Below are positions 1 to 13,280 of a stretch of DNA of 64,000 nt, piece by piece. Positions within the stretch are counted from its first letter, which is position 1; each line of letters begins with the position of its first letter. Origin of the DNA: Glossina fuscipes. Its lineage: Eukaryota; Arthropoda; Insecta; Diptera; Glossinidae. Below the pieces are notes generated by a model. The model was given only the letters and a program-made list of their open reading frames with translations. It was not told the DNA's origin and made no database searches. The stretch is taken from contig NW_023998431.1 in assembly GCF_014805625.2 (NCBI RefSeq), positions 2,469,435 to 2,533,434 of the forward strand, read 5' to 3'. Made by a program: the position numbers and the translations under genes.

Positions 1-47
<47 letters not shown>
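1..47. repeat. (AC)n microsatellite at the window edge
   Basis: Perfect dinucleotide repeat of AC over the first 47 bases; it probably continues to the left of the window. Confidence 0.97.
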
Positions 48-48
<1 letters not shown>

Positions 49-3000
49 CCATCCAGAAAAGCAATGACATACACTTGGTTAGTTTGCCATTTTTACATGC
101 AGCATACATACGCATATACCTCTTGTATATATATATGTGTCTGCTAAGTTAATCATACAATTCGGTACTTTCTACGATACTTACGTACTCGACTTGCAGC
201 TGCTTATGTAAAAAGAATATTTTCGAACGTATGCGACCGTTAGTAATGCAAGCTAATGAGACTACAGAACAACTCTCGCTTATATAAAATATATTCTTCG
301 TCGCAAGATCACGAAATTTGCGAATGTATTCGTTCAGTTCAATCTTATTATAAATTGATAAATTGATAGTTGACGGTAATTAAATTAATTTATTTTTAAT
401 ATTATATGTATATATAATATTAATGAAAGTTTATACATGTAGACATGTAGGGATTATTGTTGATAGATGGGTATTAAAAATTCGTTTTGAACTTCTCAAG
501 ACGGAACCAGCCATTTTAATGATTTCTTTATGCGCCTTAAAATAATGTTTCCTAGGAAAATAAAGTAGCCGAAGAGAAACTACGACAAGGACCTGCTCTT
601 CATAGTGTACTTGCGTTTAAAACTTGTTGATATTGAAGGTAGAAGTAGAAAAGGTAAAAAAAAGAGAACGATTTAAATTATTACAAAAAATGTTTAGTAT
701 ATTAATATGAAAATTTTTAAGATGAAAAAAAAAAGAAAAAAAAAATTATAAGTAAAGAGCTAAATACTAACAAAGCTTATTTTGCCAAAGGAAGGACAGA
801 GACATGAGAAATTTCAAGGATTTGATTTCTTTTGAACACAAAGAAAGTTTAAAGGATTCTTCTTCTGTCTGACTTCTCTTAAGAGTGCAGGGGAGTTTCA
901 AGCACCTAAATACATTCAAAGGCAGAGGAAGCTAATATTTTTGATTTCTTTTAAAGTTAAGAAAATTTAAAGCATTTCGAATAAGTTCGAAGATAACGGA
1001 ATCGGACGGCTTGATTTCTTTTAAAGGCATAGAAATTTCAAATAATTTATTCCTTTTAAGAGACACGATAATTGTAAGAAGTTATTCTCAACATAAGAGA
1101 ATCCAAAAAATGTAACTTCTTTTGGGAGCAAAGAAATTCTAAGAAATGGTTTATGAAGACAAGAGAAGCTTTTAAGAGAAGAATCAATCCAATTTGTTGG
1201 GCCGAATTTCGCAGATCCATTTTTGGCGCTCCATACTTTCATTTATGATTAGAAAAATATATAGATCGCACCCAAGTTTCTGAACAGGTCCATCTAAGAG
1301 CCATCGAGTTTTTTAATATAAGTGTAGTTAACACATAAGAAATATCGAGAACTCAATGATTGAAGAGTAAGTTTACGAATTCTGACTTTCGAAGATTTTT
1401 GAATTATATTTCTTATATTATTTAGTGTATTTAACATTTAGAAATCTTCAATTGCCCATCCACGGAATGAATTCGTATTTAAGAAAAATCACTTAAAATA
1501 TATTTATGCAAAGGATTTATAAATTCAACGGTAAGTAGACGTTCAGCGACACAGGCCAATTCAACAAAGATTTTTCCAAAGCTTCCTATGTGTTTTGACA
1601 TTGTAGGAGGAGTTTGTAAATAGATATCTTTGTCGCAAATTTTATTCGAAAATTGAGAATTTTGAAAACATTCTCGCTAATATTTAGTTCTGCGTTAAAG
1701 ATTTGAGGAGGATCAATCGATTTTGGACCCATACAACGCAAAATGCGACGAGTTTATGGACGATCGACTAGCTATCGTTGCTACTTGGATTTGTTATGAA
1801 TTATTTCAAAACCGAGCGGATCCAAATGATTAGGAAAGAAATTACTTTTATTATAAGTTGAAATAAATATGCGATATTTTTTATCCTATTTTTTTTTATG
1901 CATCAAAAAATGTCGATAAGGTTGAACAGTGTGATACGTAAGCACGCAATCGCGTCTTTCAACCCGTTTTAAATTTCTTAATTTTTGTTTAAATCTCTTC
2001 GTGAATGAGTGACTCTACAGTTACAAATTATTTGGAGAAAACAACCTATATTAGAAATAAGTGAAAAGATTATGGTCGGATAAGGGCGATCTTTTAATGG
2101 CCTACATCACTTCGGCTAATACGATTATCCATTTATTTTTTTGATACGCTGTTTCGTGGGTATGCTGTCGCGAGAGGAGGACCAAAACATAAACCGACAT
2201 AGTCCAATTTCGGCAAAATTAGTACTCTTGCTAAAGAACTTATTCTTCTTCATCTATTTTCGTCATAAAATGCTCAAAATGACGCTGTGTCGGCTTATGA
2301 AGACTGGCTTTTCCTGGGAGTCCTTGCAGAGGTTGTAGGTCAAAAAATAAACCTATGCAATCCAATTTTACAACATTTAACATTTACGAGCAATATATTA
2401 TTCATGATAGGTGATAGGTTTGGTTGAAAAAAAAAAACGCACAATTTCCAAGAAGATAAAGCACGAACTCGTTCATTAAGCATTGCTTAGGGGAAATTAT
2501 ATGAATTGTAGGATGCAGCCACCGTCGCATCGAATGAAAAAGTTGAACAGATAGTTATTTTGAATTGTTATATAATTTTTTGTTGTTAGCACTGAATTAA
2601 ATTACGTAAAAGAAAATAAATAAATAAATAAATAAAGTAAATAAAAAAGACACTGTAAGTTTGTAATCCTATATATAATGTTAGGGGCTTGACCGGATTT
2701 TATTCATTATTTCTTTTAGGTTGGGCTGACAAAATGCATCGCTAGCTCATCATTGCTAGCAGCCGATGAGATTCAGTAAATTTTTATTTTTCGAAATAAT
2801 TATGGGACCTAAGTAAAACAAAATTATACACGGCAAGATCCCATATACTGCAGCGTTATTCCTAACGATACAACTTTGACCTGGGGAAACAACATTATCG
2901 TCCGCCAGTTATGGACAATTGGAATTAATGCCTAACAATAATGGTTTAAATGTAGAATTCTTAATAGCGTTCATAATTCTTGCATATATTTGCGCGTAAA

Positions 3001-4264
3001 ACTTATTCCAGCTGGTTTCTCTACAGCATGCCATCTTGAACTTGATCTGTGAAGTTTAATTAGTATAATGCATGCGTAACGCTTTAGGTTGCTGCGTCAA
3101 TTGTGCTGCTTTGAGAGCAATCATCGCGATTACAACCGCTCGCACACACGGTTTCATCAGTCCATACCATTGCACTTATCAGTTGGTAAGTACCACTGAT
3201 ATCTGCCTCATAAACCCCATGGAATGTAGTAAAAAAATTATAATTCATACTATTAGCAAATACCTTACCTTTAAAGCTACGTTTCTAACGTACAAAAGTA
3301 CTCTTTGGAGACTCTTTAATCCATATCCGTTCTTAGCCAGAAAAATATAGGGAACACAAGAGACCACTTAACTACTGTAACAAAATATCAAATAATTTTG
3401 AGAAAGCGATCTCAAAGTCTTATTGCATTGTTGATTAGTTTCAATTTACATAAAATAATTATAGGGCTTTTCTTCATATTGATGGCCATATATGAGGGAA
3501 GAATTTCACTATAACGCGCATTATTACATATATACATGTATTATAGCACTAATTTTTGGTCATTCTCTCTCACTTTCTTTTTCTATTTTGCTTTAAAAAC
3601 TTGAAATCATTTTTAAACAAACGGTTGTCGTACCTTCTCGTGACTAGAAAGGTCAAGTTATACGCGAGTATACCTCGTATGATGAAAAACCATAAATTAT
3701 ATTTCAGTGGGTGTGCGCAGCGCATATTTTTTTTAGTTAAGTAGGTTGAGTAATAACGCATAAGTCATATGCGCGCTAGTCTGTGTGACAATAAGTAGAA
3801 TACGTAATAATTTCCGTAGTTAATGCGCTACAAACGCATTACTTCATTACACTTTTCTTAACGCGTTTATCTTAATATCAGAAAATTATATGAATCGGTA
3901 CAGCGGAATTTAAATAGTTTTGGCCATAAACTCCTATGGCCAATTTCAATTCCATTGATTTTGAAATTGAACACGACTATATTTTCATAAAAAAAATGGA
4001 AAACCTATCTTAAAGTTTTAAACTGAGAAATGCTAAAAAAACTTTCGAGCTTGACGGGATATTCAAATTTTCAATTTTAAGTGAGATGTTGTTCATATCT
4101 GTCACAAAACCGCTTGAAAAGATCAAAAGCAACCCTATTAATGATCAAATGGAGGCTTGAATATGATTTAATCAAAACCGAGCTCTCTACTGCGTGCAGA
4201 TGTCATTAGAGAGTGCAGTAAAAACTACATTAATATGTATATTAAGTAAGAAAAAAGAAACAAG
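48..4264. other. Unassigned AT-rich stretch
   Basis: No reading frame here resembles a known protein and none exceeds about 92 codons. The only internal structure I see is a degenerate, irregularly spaced repetition around 774-1150, where variants of TGATTTCTTTTAAAG followed by AAGAAA-type runs recur four or five times, and a small GCTAGC inverted pair near 2740-2760. Confidence 0.6.
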
Positions 4265-5115
4265 AAAATTATATACGATATTTTATGCCCATCACCATTA
4301 TTCGAAAAAAGACAAAAAAAATGAAAGAATTACATATCCGCGCTCTGTTTTCAAAATACAAGTTTTTGTCGCATAGGTTTGTGGGCGCTGTAGGCGTGTC
4401 CTTTAGAAAGTTTAGGTCATTTCAAAACTCTTTTGCAAATTTATAGCCGATATTTTCATGTCAGTTAACGGGACAACCTTTACGACAAATATTACACAGT
4501 TGGGCAAACGGGCATATTCAGGTGCATTTCAAACTTGAAATTGGCCAAGAATTTATGTGCTTCTTCTTCTATATGCAGTTTCAGAAGCTTCTTGCTGTGC
4601 CTTCTAAACGTATTACAAAAAAATTAAATTTTAATAGGTTATAATAAGGGATAGGCAATGGTCAATTTTTGCTAATTTTGTACAAATACCACAGCATTGT
4701 GCGTAGGGTATACTCTCAAATATTTGCAGATTCATCTCTTGTAGTTTTTGAGTAATGAACAACAAACCAATTTTTAAGTCCTTTTGAAAAACAGAGGTAT
4801 TTTCAACTTACTTGGTACTCTGGGCGTGTCCCTTTGACCGATTTGACCCGTTCTCAATACCAACCTGCGCAGAAGAACTTTCAATGTTTCTGTCAAATTT
4901 GAAGTCGATAGCTCCTTTTTGGCGGCCAGGAGTTTGCTTATAACAAGCCATATACAGGCAGATAGACGGACAGACGGATATGCTTAAGTCAATTCCAAAT
5001 TTGATTCTGATCAGGAATGTATATAATTTGTGGGGCCTGCGAAGTTTTCGTCTGATTGCTGCAAACGTTTTGACAAAACAAATATACTCGTCATCCTTCG
5101 GTAATGCCTACGAAT
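4265..5115 (-). mobile_element. Dispersed repeat family 1 (DINE-1/Helentron-like), copy A
   Basis: Near full-length copy of the most abundant repeat in the window. It can be aligned by eye with the copies at 13281, 42825, 45083 and 54325: the shared blocks are the 'gtgggcg...ggcgtgtcc' block, the 'taatgagcaaaaaaccaatt' block, the 'caataccaacctgcg' block, a 'gacagacggacatg' block and the terminal 'gcaaacgttttgacaaa...atatac' block. The right end carries a decayed TATACCC-type terminal hairpin. The block order and wording match what is known of the non-coding DINE-1/INE-1 elements of Drosophila, which depend on Helentron proteins for movement. The family name is an inference; the repetition is seen directly. 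It has no coding capacity of its own. Confidence 0.6.
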
Positions 5116-5753
5116 ATGAAATTTTATGTTCAGCAGCATTGATTGCTTGATTGTGAATTGGTTGAACTAAATTTTGTTTTCTTCTTATTATCACATCATT
5201 CCTCAATTAATTTAATTTTTATCAAAATTTTGATATGCACATACACATGTGTATGTCCTTTGTAAAAAAGCCCGAACTGGTTAGGCGAGTGTTTGTGTGT
5301 ATGCAAGCGTAACAAGCCGTTATGCCAAATAGTATTGTATTGTGTTATAGTTGTTCACGACATGAACGAAGAGAATGAGTTCAGTTAAGGCAAAGTACAA
5401 TGAACACCTTTCACTTTAGTTTCATTTCGTTTATTCAAATCAGCGAAAACAGACATAAATATTGTTTAATATTATATGGAAAGCGTAGACGGGAACAATG
5501 CATTTTCAATGCTAATTTGCATTTATAATAATAAATGTTTGTAATTAATCCATGATATTTCCTAACAGTCCCGTGTGAATTTAATAGTGTGTTTAAAGCG
5601 CGAGTATATACATATATATATATATATACATATCTCAAATACGAACTGTGCAAATTCCCCCAAAGAACGTTATGGTATAATTATTTGCTATAATTTCTTA
5701 TCACGTAAATATATATACATATATACATATGTATATAAATAATATATATCATA

Positions 5754-5784
<31 letters not shown>

Positions 5785-7794
5785 ATACATATGTATATAT
5801 ATATATGTATATATCCATTAAATATATATTAATGAATATACACATATGCACAGATATAGAAAATCTATAAATTCATGCAGATTTCCAAATTGTTATGTAT
5901 ATGCAAAATATTTGAATTATAGTATGTTTTGTGCTCTGCATGTGTCCATGTAATCATTATATTAATGAGAACACAACAAGCAAAGCACCCCAAACCGAGT
6001 ACCCATATACGTATATATATCAATTATATAATATTGTATACAATATGTATATTACAGTCCATTATTATACATAGGCTTATTATATAAAAATACTTTTCAA
6101 AACTGATATTTTTCTTTTTTCTTTTCTCTTTTTGTTTACTTTCCACACCACAGTTTTATAAAACATTTGTAGAATGCGCGCATATTGACTGAAGACTTCA
6201 CAAGCCGACGATTTTTAAGATGATAAAGAGATAAGATTTAGTGTATGCTAGTATGCTAGTTTGTCGGTTAATTCTAAATTCCCATTTTTTGTGGCTCATA
6301 GATTTCAGTTGAAAAGTTGGCTACAGATCGATGGGTTAATGAATTATAATGAACGATTTCGGGTAATTTTTGATGCATACGAACTCGCTTAAAACCTTTT
6401 TTCTATTTTTTCCCATTTCATAAAAGCATTTGCATGGCAAGCCTACTGTCTGTCAGTCTAAGTTAGCCTCATACCGGTTTAATCTAACCCACAGATTTAA
6501 CTACGTATAGAATTTTCTGATACGTAACTATAGGATATTTGCTCTGATTGCGATGATACTTGTTATTAAAAAAAACTGCAACGTTCGCTAATTAGGAACT
6601 GAACATGACTAATCATAAGAAAATCATGCTTTCTTAAACAAAATTATTCCGAGCGACGAATCTTTACTTTATCTCACTCCGGGTATGTAAACCAATAATG
6701 TTAACGCATCTGAGAGTTAGTAAATTGAAGAGAAATAGTCGAATATGTTCTTCGATGATAACAGTCTGGTGTGGTTTTCGGACTGGCGTTGTAATTGGGC
6801 AATACTTTTCAGACTAAATGGATTGCGTTGCTCGACAATACCGATTGAGTATTTTTGGTCTGATCTTGTTGTTTTTTTTTTTTAAGCGGAATGGCTCTAT
6901 TCGCAATAAAGCTCGGAACAAAGCGGTTATTCTGCGCAATTGAATTGAATTGGAAATGACACGTCTTGTGAATGGCCCTATATAATGTTATGAATTGGTC
7001 CATCGGCGATTTATATACATGTATCATATAAATGATCAAAATTATTTACTGATTTTAATTTTAATATGTTTGGCACATTTTCTAAGGTAGACATAACTCG
7101 TATTAGCCTTAGTGCCGATTGATCCAATCTGTAGAGTTTCCGAAACGTTCTTTCTACATTAAATATATCTGTTAGAAGGGGATTATTTAACCAATACTGC
7201 TTTCTCCAAATTCGCCTATCTCCCTTTTCTACAACGAATTTTGTCGTTTGTAGTATTTAATACTGTTCAAGACTGTAAATAAGTTACAAACAGGCTGAAT
7301 TTACCGTAAGTGAACGTAGTCAGAGTTTCCTTCTGCTAACAATATTGATTTATCAGCTTTTTACATTTTTTTAACCGTTAAATGTATATTGTTGCCAATT
7401 TTAAATTGAATTTGATAAACAAATTTATAGAAAACAATTAAGAAAGGTATATTCAGCGGGCGTCGAGTCGCATATCCGCCACTATGCTTTTCGCATTCTA
7501 TTCTCCAAGTTCGTTTATTTGTTGCCCACATCGCCGGTTTTATCAAGAAAAGGGTAATCGCGGTGTCCATCATATTCATTTTAGAATTAACCTATTTTTA
7601 GGCAGAGTGTACAAAATAATTTTAAACGTTTTGTCTTGTTTGCCGTATGGTAAATAAGCATAAAACTTAAAAAAAGTGGCAAAAAATATAAATTGCTCGT
7701 AACTTTTTGTAGGTATGGTCGATTGGTTCCATTTCTAGAAGTAAAGAGTAAAGCGTCTCGTAAAGTAAATGTGGAAAATTTCAGCCTTCTAACT
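5116..7794. other. Unassigned stretch rich in TA dinucleotides
   Basis: Apart from the alternating TATA/CATA/GTA tract annotated separately, I see no gene. The short reading frames here, including a 76-codon one at 6809-7039 and a 72-codon one at 7361-7579, match nothing I recognise. Confidence 0.55.
5585..5830. repeat. Alternating TA/CA/GTA low-complexity tract with many dyads
   Basis: Two clusters (about 5600-5635 and 5707-5818) of TATATA interrupted by CATATA and GTATATA. The second is full of TATACATATGTATA-type palindromes, so it could extrude as cruciforms. It looks like an expanded compound microsatellite rather than a regulatory site. Confidence 0.85.
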
Positions 7795-8060
7795 TTAATA
7801 ATTTTCGAGTAAGGAGCAAAAAGCCAAAAATTTTTGTTAAAATAAACGGACTTGCGTTCAGCTTACGCTCCACTGCGCGCTCCTGCTCTGACAATTGTGG
7901 CCCATTTTCAATAACCTGCGTGCAAAACTTTCCAATGTTTCTTCCAAATTTGAAGTCGATTTCTTCACTCTTGCGAAGCACAAGGATGCCAACAACGAAC
8001 ACAACACAGACATACAGACGAACGCACATGGTTAAATCAATACCGAATTTCGCACTGAAG
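7795..8060 (-). mobile_element. Repeat family 1, copy B (partial)
   Basis: Only the half nearest the TATACCC end is present. Recognisable blocks are 'gagtaaggagcaaaaagcc', 'ggcccattttcaataacctgcgtgc', 'ttccaaatttgaagtcgat' and the 'cagacatacagacgaacgcacatgg' block. The final hairpin is missing, and the sequence left of about 7795 drifts away from the other copies. The 82-codon minus-strand reading frame here is a by-product of the repeat and recurs in copies I and K. Confidence 0.55.
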
Positions 8061-9513
8061 CTGCCTTTTAGTTATTAGATACATTACGAGAAAAGAAAAT
8101 AAAGTCTTATAGGGGTGGTGGGTGGACATAAATATGCATTTAAGGATTAAAAAAAACTCTATGCAAAGGTTGTAACGCAAAGGGTATGAGATTTTAAACA
8201 TACGATGGAACGATTTAAGGATTAAAGGATGTCTTTAAATAGTAATATGTTTGCAATAAAGAACTTAATAAACTAATGTGCTTCGAAAAACTACTACTGT
8301 TGTTTATGTTCTCAGATCTGTGACGGCAAAAACCTCGCCGGCTTGCTAGTAAAAATACTATTATTAATTAATATCTTACAAGAATCTATCCGCATATATG
8401 TATGTTCATATACTCTTAGACCAGCTAATATATAATTAAAAATGCGTGATGAGTTTTTTACACTATTATTCACGCTTGTGAAATACACATTCAAAATCCA
8501 ATGGCATTTGAAAAATAAGCAAATAGACAAAGAGCAGAATAGTGAGGACATTAAAGTGTTTTCTGTAAAAGGCGTCCCAACTACTAAAAAGTTTTTTAAA
8601 GAACTGAGCAGAATAGTTTTGCGGAATCGTAAGAGGAACGAGATTTTTCTTCCAATCTAATATTAAATGGCAAGCCATATGCGTGCCAGAACTCAGTAAA
8701 ACTCTACATTATAGAATGTCGGCCAAATTCATTCCAGATTAACTTTTTAGAGAAGCACATGTGCAACAAACCTACCGCCTTGACGAAGCAGCAGGCAATT
8801 TGATTAGAGGTCATTATTGATAAGTGTTTAAATAGCATAATAATTTCTGACTGTATAAGACCAAAATAAGGTTAAAGTTTTAAGAAACTGAAGCTGATAG
8901 TGGAACCAGGACCCTGTTACTACCCTTATGTTACATGACAGACAACCAAATGCTAAATCATTCGTTAAAGACCACTTTCAGCATTTTAATTGTCACGTTT
9001 GCAACATCCCGCTTTAGGCCAAGCTTATGTTTGCATTACATTCAACTGAGTTACACCGCTATTCTTTGGAGTGCATAGAAAAAATTTTATTAAATCTGTA
9101 ATTAGTTAAAAAGAAAAGAAGAAAAGCCTTGCTTTCGACTTACAACGTCGACGCCTTGTCGAAAAGAATCGGTGAATGCGATCTCAATGAAAATAGAAGG
9201 TGTGTTATAAACTCAATATGGAATAGAGAGAACAGTACATTTTCTCATTACTATCGATCTACGCGATGGAGAAATGACAGGCCCACAAATAGGAAGGCTT
9301 GTGCTTAACCCTGGTTATATTTCTAGCATTGATAATATAAAATTTCCATGGCTTAAAGGATACATTATGAGATGACAGAAAACAGTCGAAGGACATTGGA
9401 AAGTCGTGAAAGATCGTCGGTAGGTAATGTGTAACAAAAGTCCTACAAAAATACCCAATAGCTTGTCTACTGCATTAGGAAAATTTTAATCGGAGTACTA
9501 ACGTGTGGTGAAT

Positions 9514-9577
9514 AGCAACAACTTCGTTGCTGAAAGGTGGTACGAAGTTGTACCACCTTTCAGTTCAGTGTTGCTAA
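9514..9577. repeat. Nested perfect hairpin (14-bp stem, 6-nt loop)
   Basis: CTGAAAGGTGGTAC (9531-9544) is followed by a 6-base loop and its exact reverse complement (9551-9564). Outside it, TAGCAAC (9514-9520) pairs with GTTGCTA (9571-9577). Two alternative pairings exist: AGCAAC with GTTGCT at 9515-9532, and CAACTTCGT (9520-9528) with ACGAAGTTG (9543-9551). The perfect pairing in otherwise unstructured DNA is seen directly. A function such as a structured RNA or a transposon end is only a guess. Confidence 0.85.
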
Positions 9578-11997
9578 CGTTTCCCATGCGGATTTTTTAC
9601 ACATTGAAAGCCCAGCTTCGTTATGTGGTATATATTGTAAGCGTATTTCGTTTAACGATCGATGCAAGGGTTCCAGCTCTTGTTGGCAGTGTCGTCAACG
9701 CTGATTTCGCTGCATCGGAGCAGCTCGCAACCCAGTCGATCCTCTTAAATATGGCGCGAAGAAGAATGCGAATTTCCTGTCGATGAACTGCTTCACGATT
9801 GTCTGCCCTTCCGATATTGTATCGTGTTCATTGCTCGTCATGATTTATTGACACTTTCGTATAAATTAAGCAGGAAAACTTCGGTTTTCTGCGTTCCGAA
9901 TTTCCCGGCATAAAAGTTAACTTATTCAAAGTGCCCAGAAACAGCTGCTGCGGGATAACCAACACTATTGCGTTAAGCTCGAAGGTAAAGTTCAAACGGA
10001 AAAGCTGCTGTTTTTCATATCATTATATATTTACAGTCTAAGGCTATCACTTCGAAAAACCGACGACGACTTGTTTATGTAGCTATTATAATGAATTCGT
10101 TCGGGAATAATTAAAAATGAAAGCGAAGATTAGCAGAACTCATATTTCGGTTTTTGAGGGTCTTATTAATGCATAATATATTTACATATATAATGAAGCT
10201 TTTACAGTGGTGGATAAATTCTTTAATTGTCTGCAGATTTTTTAACAAGAGATTGATTTCATAGAATTGTGTGACTTTCGAGATTCTTTTCCTTTTCCTA
10301 TAAATTCTTTGTGAATCGTTTACGAGTTAAATCGTTCTTAGAATAAATTTTTTTTAGTTAAAAAGCATATTTCCATGTATATATAGTAACTATATACCAT
10401 TAAATAAATCCAATCTACTTCGATATCATCAATTTTCTATGTATTATATAATGCACTTAACTTATAACGTAAACTGAGGCGCACAGTTACTGTTCGAGTT
10501 TTTATTTCATTTTGGAAATTTTTCTTTAACCAAAATTACTTTTATAGTGGAATAGTTGAAACCATTAATTCACAGAGAGACTGAGTTAAAAGGACGTAGA
10601 AGGAATGAAAAAAAGCAAGAAAATTAAAGACGTCTTTAGGTGAATCTTGTGTACCCTTCACCTAAGGTTAAACGCAGTAAGAAACGAGATTAATATATTA
10701 AAGTACCTGCGTAATCAAACTTTAAAAATGAAAGCAAGTGCCCCTTTAAAAGGCGAATTACGCTGTCCTCTTTATCTCGCGATTGCAGCGATGTACGTAT
10801 GTAAAAGATTGGATAAATATAGGTTTTCTTTATCTTTGCGTCCGATCCCGGAGAACGAAATTTGTGTGTGCAGCTTGATTGTGAATCGGTACATGTCGGT
10901 CGCATGATTTATTAAAGCAAGAGTTTCTTGCGCTTCATGAGCCCAGCTACAAGGTTGGAACCCAATACAGACTTCAATAGGGTTTTTTCCCTTTTTGCAA
11001 GAAGTACTCGCTTCTTTTGAGCTATATGGTTAGCTGAAAGAGGTGAGTAGTGTGTGTCGTATACGTCATTAATCCTAGGCGGCGTAGACGAAAAGTTTTA
11101 CAATTCTTTTAAAGACGCTATAGAATAGGCCGCCATAACGTCGCTAATTGTTCTTTCATAAATAACTTACTTAAAGGTGATACCACCATTTAGATGAAGG
11201 ATTGTGATTAGGGAAAGGATGGATTTCGTATATCTAGAGAATGTTGCGTTCTTGCAAGGATTATATTTTGACAAGCAGGTAAGCTATCGTTATTACAAGC
11301 CGTTAGTACACATAACCTATAATAATTAACATATGATAATCGCTTAAATTTGTACTTGACTGTGGAGTTGCAATTGAACTCAGATGACTCTAGAAAATAT
11401 CTCTTCTTTTTATAACTTTTTATGTCGCAATATTTGTTAGAGTTTTCTTCAAGGTTTCAGAATTTGTTATAGGGCACGTTAGCTTTTAATGTCTTAGTCT
11501 TTTAAAAAAAGCTTATGTTCTGATAAATTGTAATGTGTAAAATGGATACTGCGACTGTGTATTAGTGTGTTGGTCTTAATTCTTGAACTTGAAGGTTGCT
11601 CATTAAACTCTAGAAGGAAATATAATTGCGATCAGTTCAAGTGAGAGAAATTCGGAAGAACCGATCTTTCCCATAAGTAATTATAAGAAGGCGACGCCAC
11701 AATGCATTCTGTTGAGGGAAGGACCGAATTATGAAAACTGCGATTGTGTGATGGGCAAAAGAATGGCTGTTAAGGGAAAATGGCAAAATTTGGGAGGTTT
11801 TTTGAAGTTCATTGAATGTCCTAAGGAGATTTTAACTAAGCGGGAATTTTAACAAAAAGGGGAACTACCACTGCATGGTCAAAAAAATTAATGAATCTAT
11901 GGATAGATCCGGATTCGATTCTAATTTATCTTTAATAAGTATTTCTGCAATTTGCAAACGTAATGACAAACTGAATTTTTCCCCATACTTGGATAAG

Positions 11998-12143
11998 GGG
12001 TATAAAAAATAAAAAGAACAGCTCGGAAGCAAGCTTGCTGCCGCTGCTGTTGCTGCTGCTGCTGCTGCTTCTGCTATATTATGTGTGCAAGGCCACAGTA
12101 TAGTGCGTTCAGTTCATTCTATACTTCAACGTCTATCTAGTGC
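11998..12143 (+). promoter_or_regulatory. Weak candidate core promoter with GCT repeat
   Basis: A TATAAAAAA-type box occurs at about 12000 and TATATTA at 12075-12081. A TTCAGTTC initiator-like match to the insect TCAGT consensus has its A at 12111. A GCT-rich microsatellite lies between them. The spacing from TATATTA to the initiator A is 36 bp, longer than the usual 30-31, and no coding start follows nearby. Such motifs arise often by chance in AT-rich DNA, so this is a lead only. Confidence 0.2.
12037..12075. repeat. Imperfect (GCT)n trinucleotide repeat
   Basis: About 13 units of GCT with CCG, TTG and TTC variants. Read as codons it would give poly-Leu, poly-Ala or poly-Cys on the plus strand, or poly-Gln, poly-Ser or poly-Ala on the minus strand, but no reading frame extends usefully beyond it. 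Confidence 0.9.
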
Positions 12144-12316
12144 TTTTTTTCGTTGACATTTTACTGCACAAAGTTATTGCAAGAGAATATTTTTTCTTCT
12201 TTTCTTTTTTGCTTTATACATTTTTATTCCATCAACAGCAAATTCAAAACTTTGCTTTTTACTGAATCGTGTTGGGATTTTTCTTTTTCTTTTATTTTTT
12301 CATTTTCATTTTCATC

Positions 12317-12340
12317 TTTTTTTTTTTTTTTTTTTTTCAG
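12317..12340 (+). promoter_or_regulatory. Candidate 3' splice acceptor (T21-CAG)
   Basis: A run of 21 T ending in CAG at 12338-12340, preceded by over 100 bases of T-rich sequence with several CATTTTCATTTTCAT repeats. It is a textbook-strong acceptor by composition. The downstream sequence reaches a stop within about 13 codons in the frame I checked, so it would have to be an untranslated exon. It may equally be a simple poly-T microsatellite. Confidence 0.2.
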
Positions 12341-13280
12341 ACAAAAATTTTGAATTTAGTACTTTTGACTTGATATAACTTTATTTCACACTTTTTGCCT
12401 GCTGGTGCTGTTGCTCATGTGTGTGTGCGAAGGCGTATAGCCAAAGCTTCACTCGTTCTCGTACCAAATCCACTTACAGGCATTATAGTTATATTGTATT
12501 TTAAAGTGTACGCTGCACACTTAACATCTCTTCTCCGTTACAAGCTGCAGTAAGTACATTACCGTATAGTTATACTATAATGTCAAGAAACTACTGTAGT
12601 GTCAGAAAGTCGAGTAGTTTTTTTTTTTTTTTTTTCTTTCTTTTTTTCTTTCTCTCTTTATTATTATTGTTATTATTATTATTTATTTTTTTTTTATTAT
12701 TTGTTTGTGATGTGTACTAACATGTAAATGTAGGTAAAAGAAATAAAGTTCTAAAGTTGAAATTTTACTTTTGAAAAATTGTTTTACAAAATTACATATT
12801 CATACCTGTAGGTAGGTACTTATATGAAAGTAGATGAATTCGAACGTAATATATGTTTCATGTTTCATATATTAAAATACTTTTTCTTCTATTTGGCAAT
12901 AGCATATTAACTTAGTGTGTTCATCTTTTTCGAAACTTACATTTTATTATTACGGTCACAATTTTTACAAAATTGAATGAAAATTTTATAAAATCCCTAT
13001 TGAAGATGAACTTTTTCAATATATTCTGATAATTGCTCCGTAGTTGTTTGTATACAACTATATGCAAAGGATATACACTAGATTTGTGCATCCGTTTGTA
13101 ATATTTCCATATAGTTTTTGGAGAAAGTATTGCATGAAACAAATTTCTACTTATCATAACCGGATCGAGATCGTTCATGGGCATATTTATTGATGAAGCC
13201 AAATGATGATAAAATGATGGTAAACTGAAGTTGACCATATAGTTTCCGACTTTAGATTTATTATTATGCTAAAAAAAATT

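Larger units (their letters stand above)
8061..13280. other. Unassigned stretch with two local structures
   Basis: No protein-like gene. It contains the nested hairpin at 9514-9577 and the GCT repeat plus poly-pyrimidine region at 11998-12340, both annotated separately. A minus-strand reading frame near 12921-13238 (105 codons) is lysine, phenylalanine and isoleucine rich, like a chance frame in AT-rich DNA. Confidence 0.55.

Noticed and set aside
281..345. TATATAAAA box followed by TTCAGTTC initiator-like match
   Set aside because: The spacing of about 55 bp is wrong for a core promoter and both words are common in this AT-rich sequence.
9220..9370. A frame reading GEMTGPQIGRLVL, reminiscent of a GPQIR.L segment in insect repeat-derived proteins
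   Set aside because: Only one short segment fits and the neighbours do not extend the match, so it is too weak to call.
9661..9860. Minus-strand frames across 9600-9840 with a more balanced composition than the surroundings
   Set aside because: Several phases are open at once and none shows a known motif, so I could not assign a gene.
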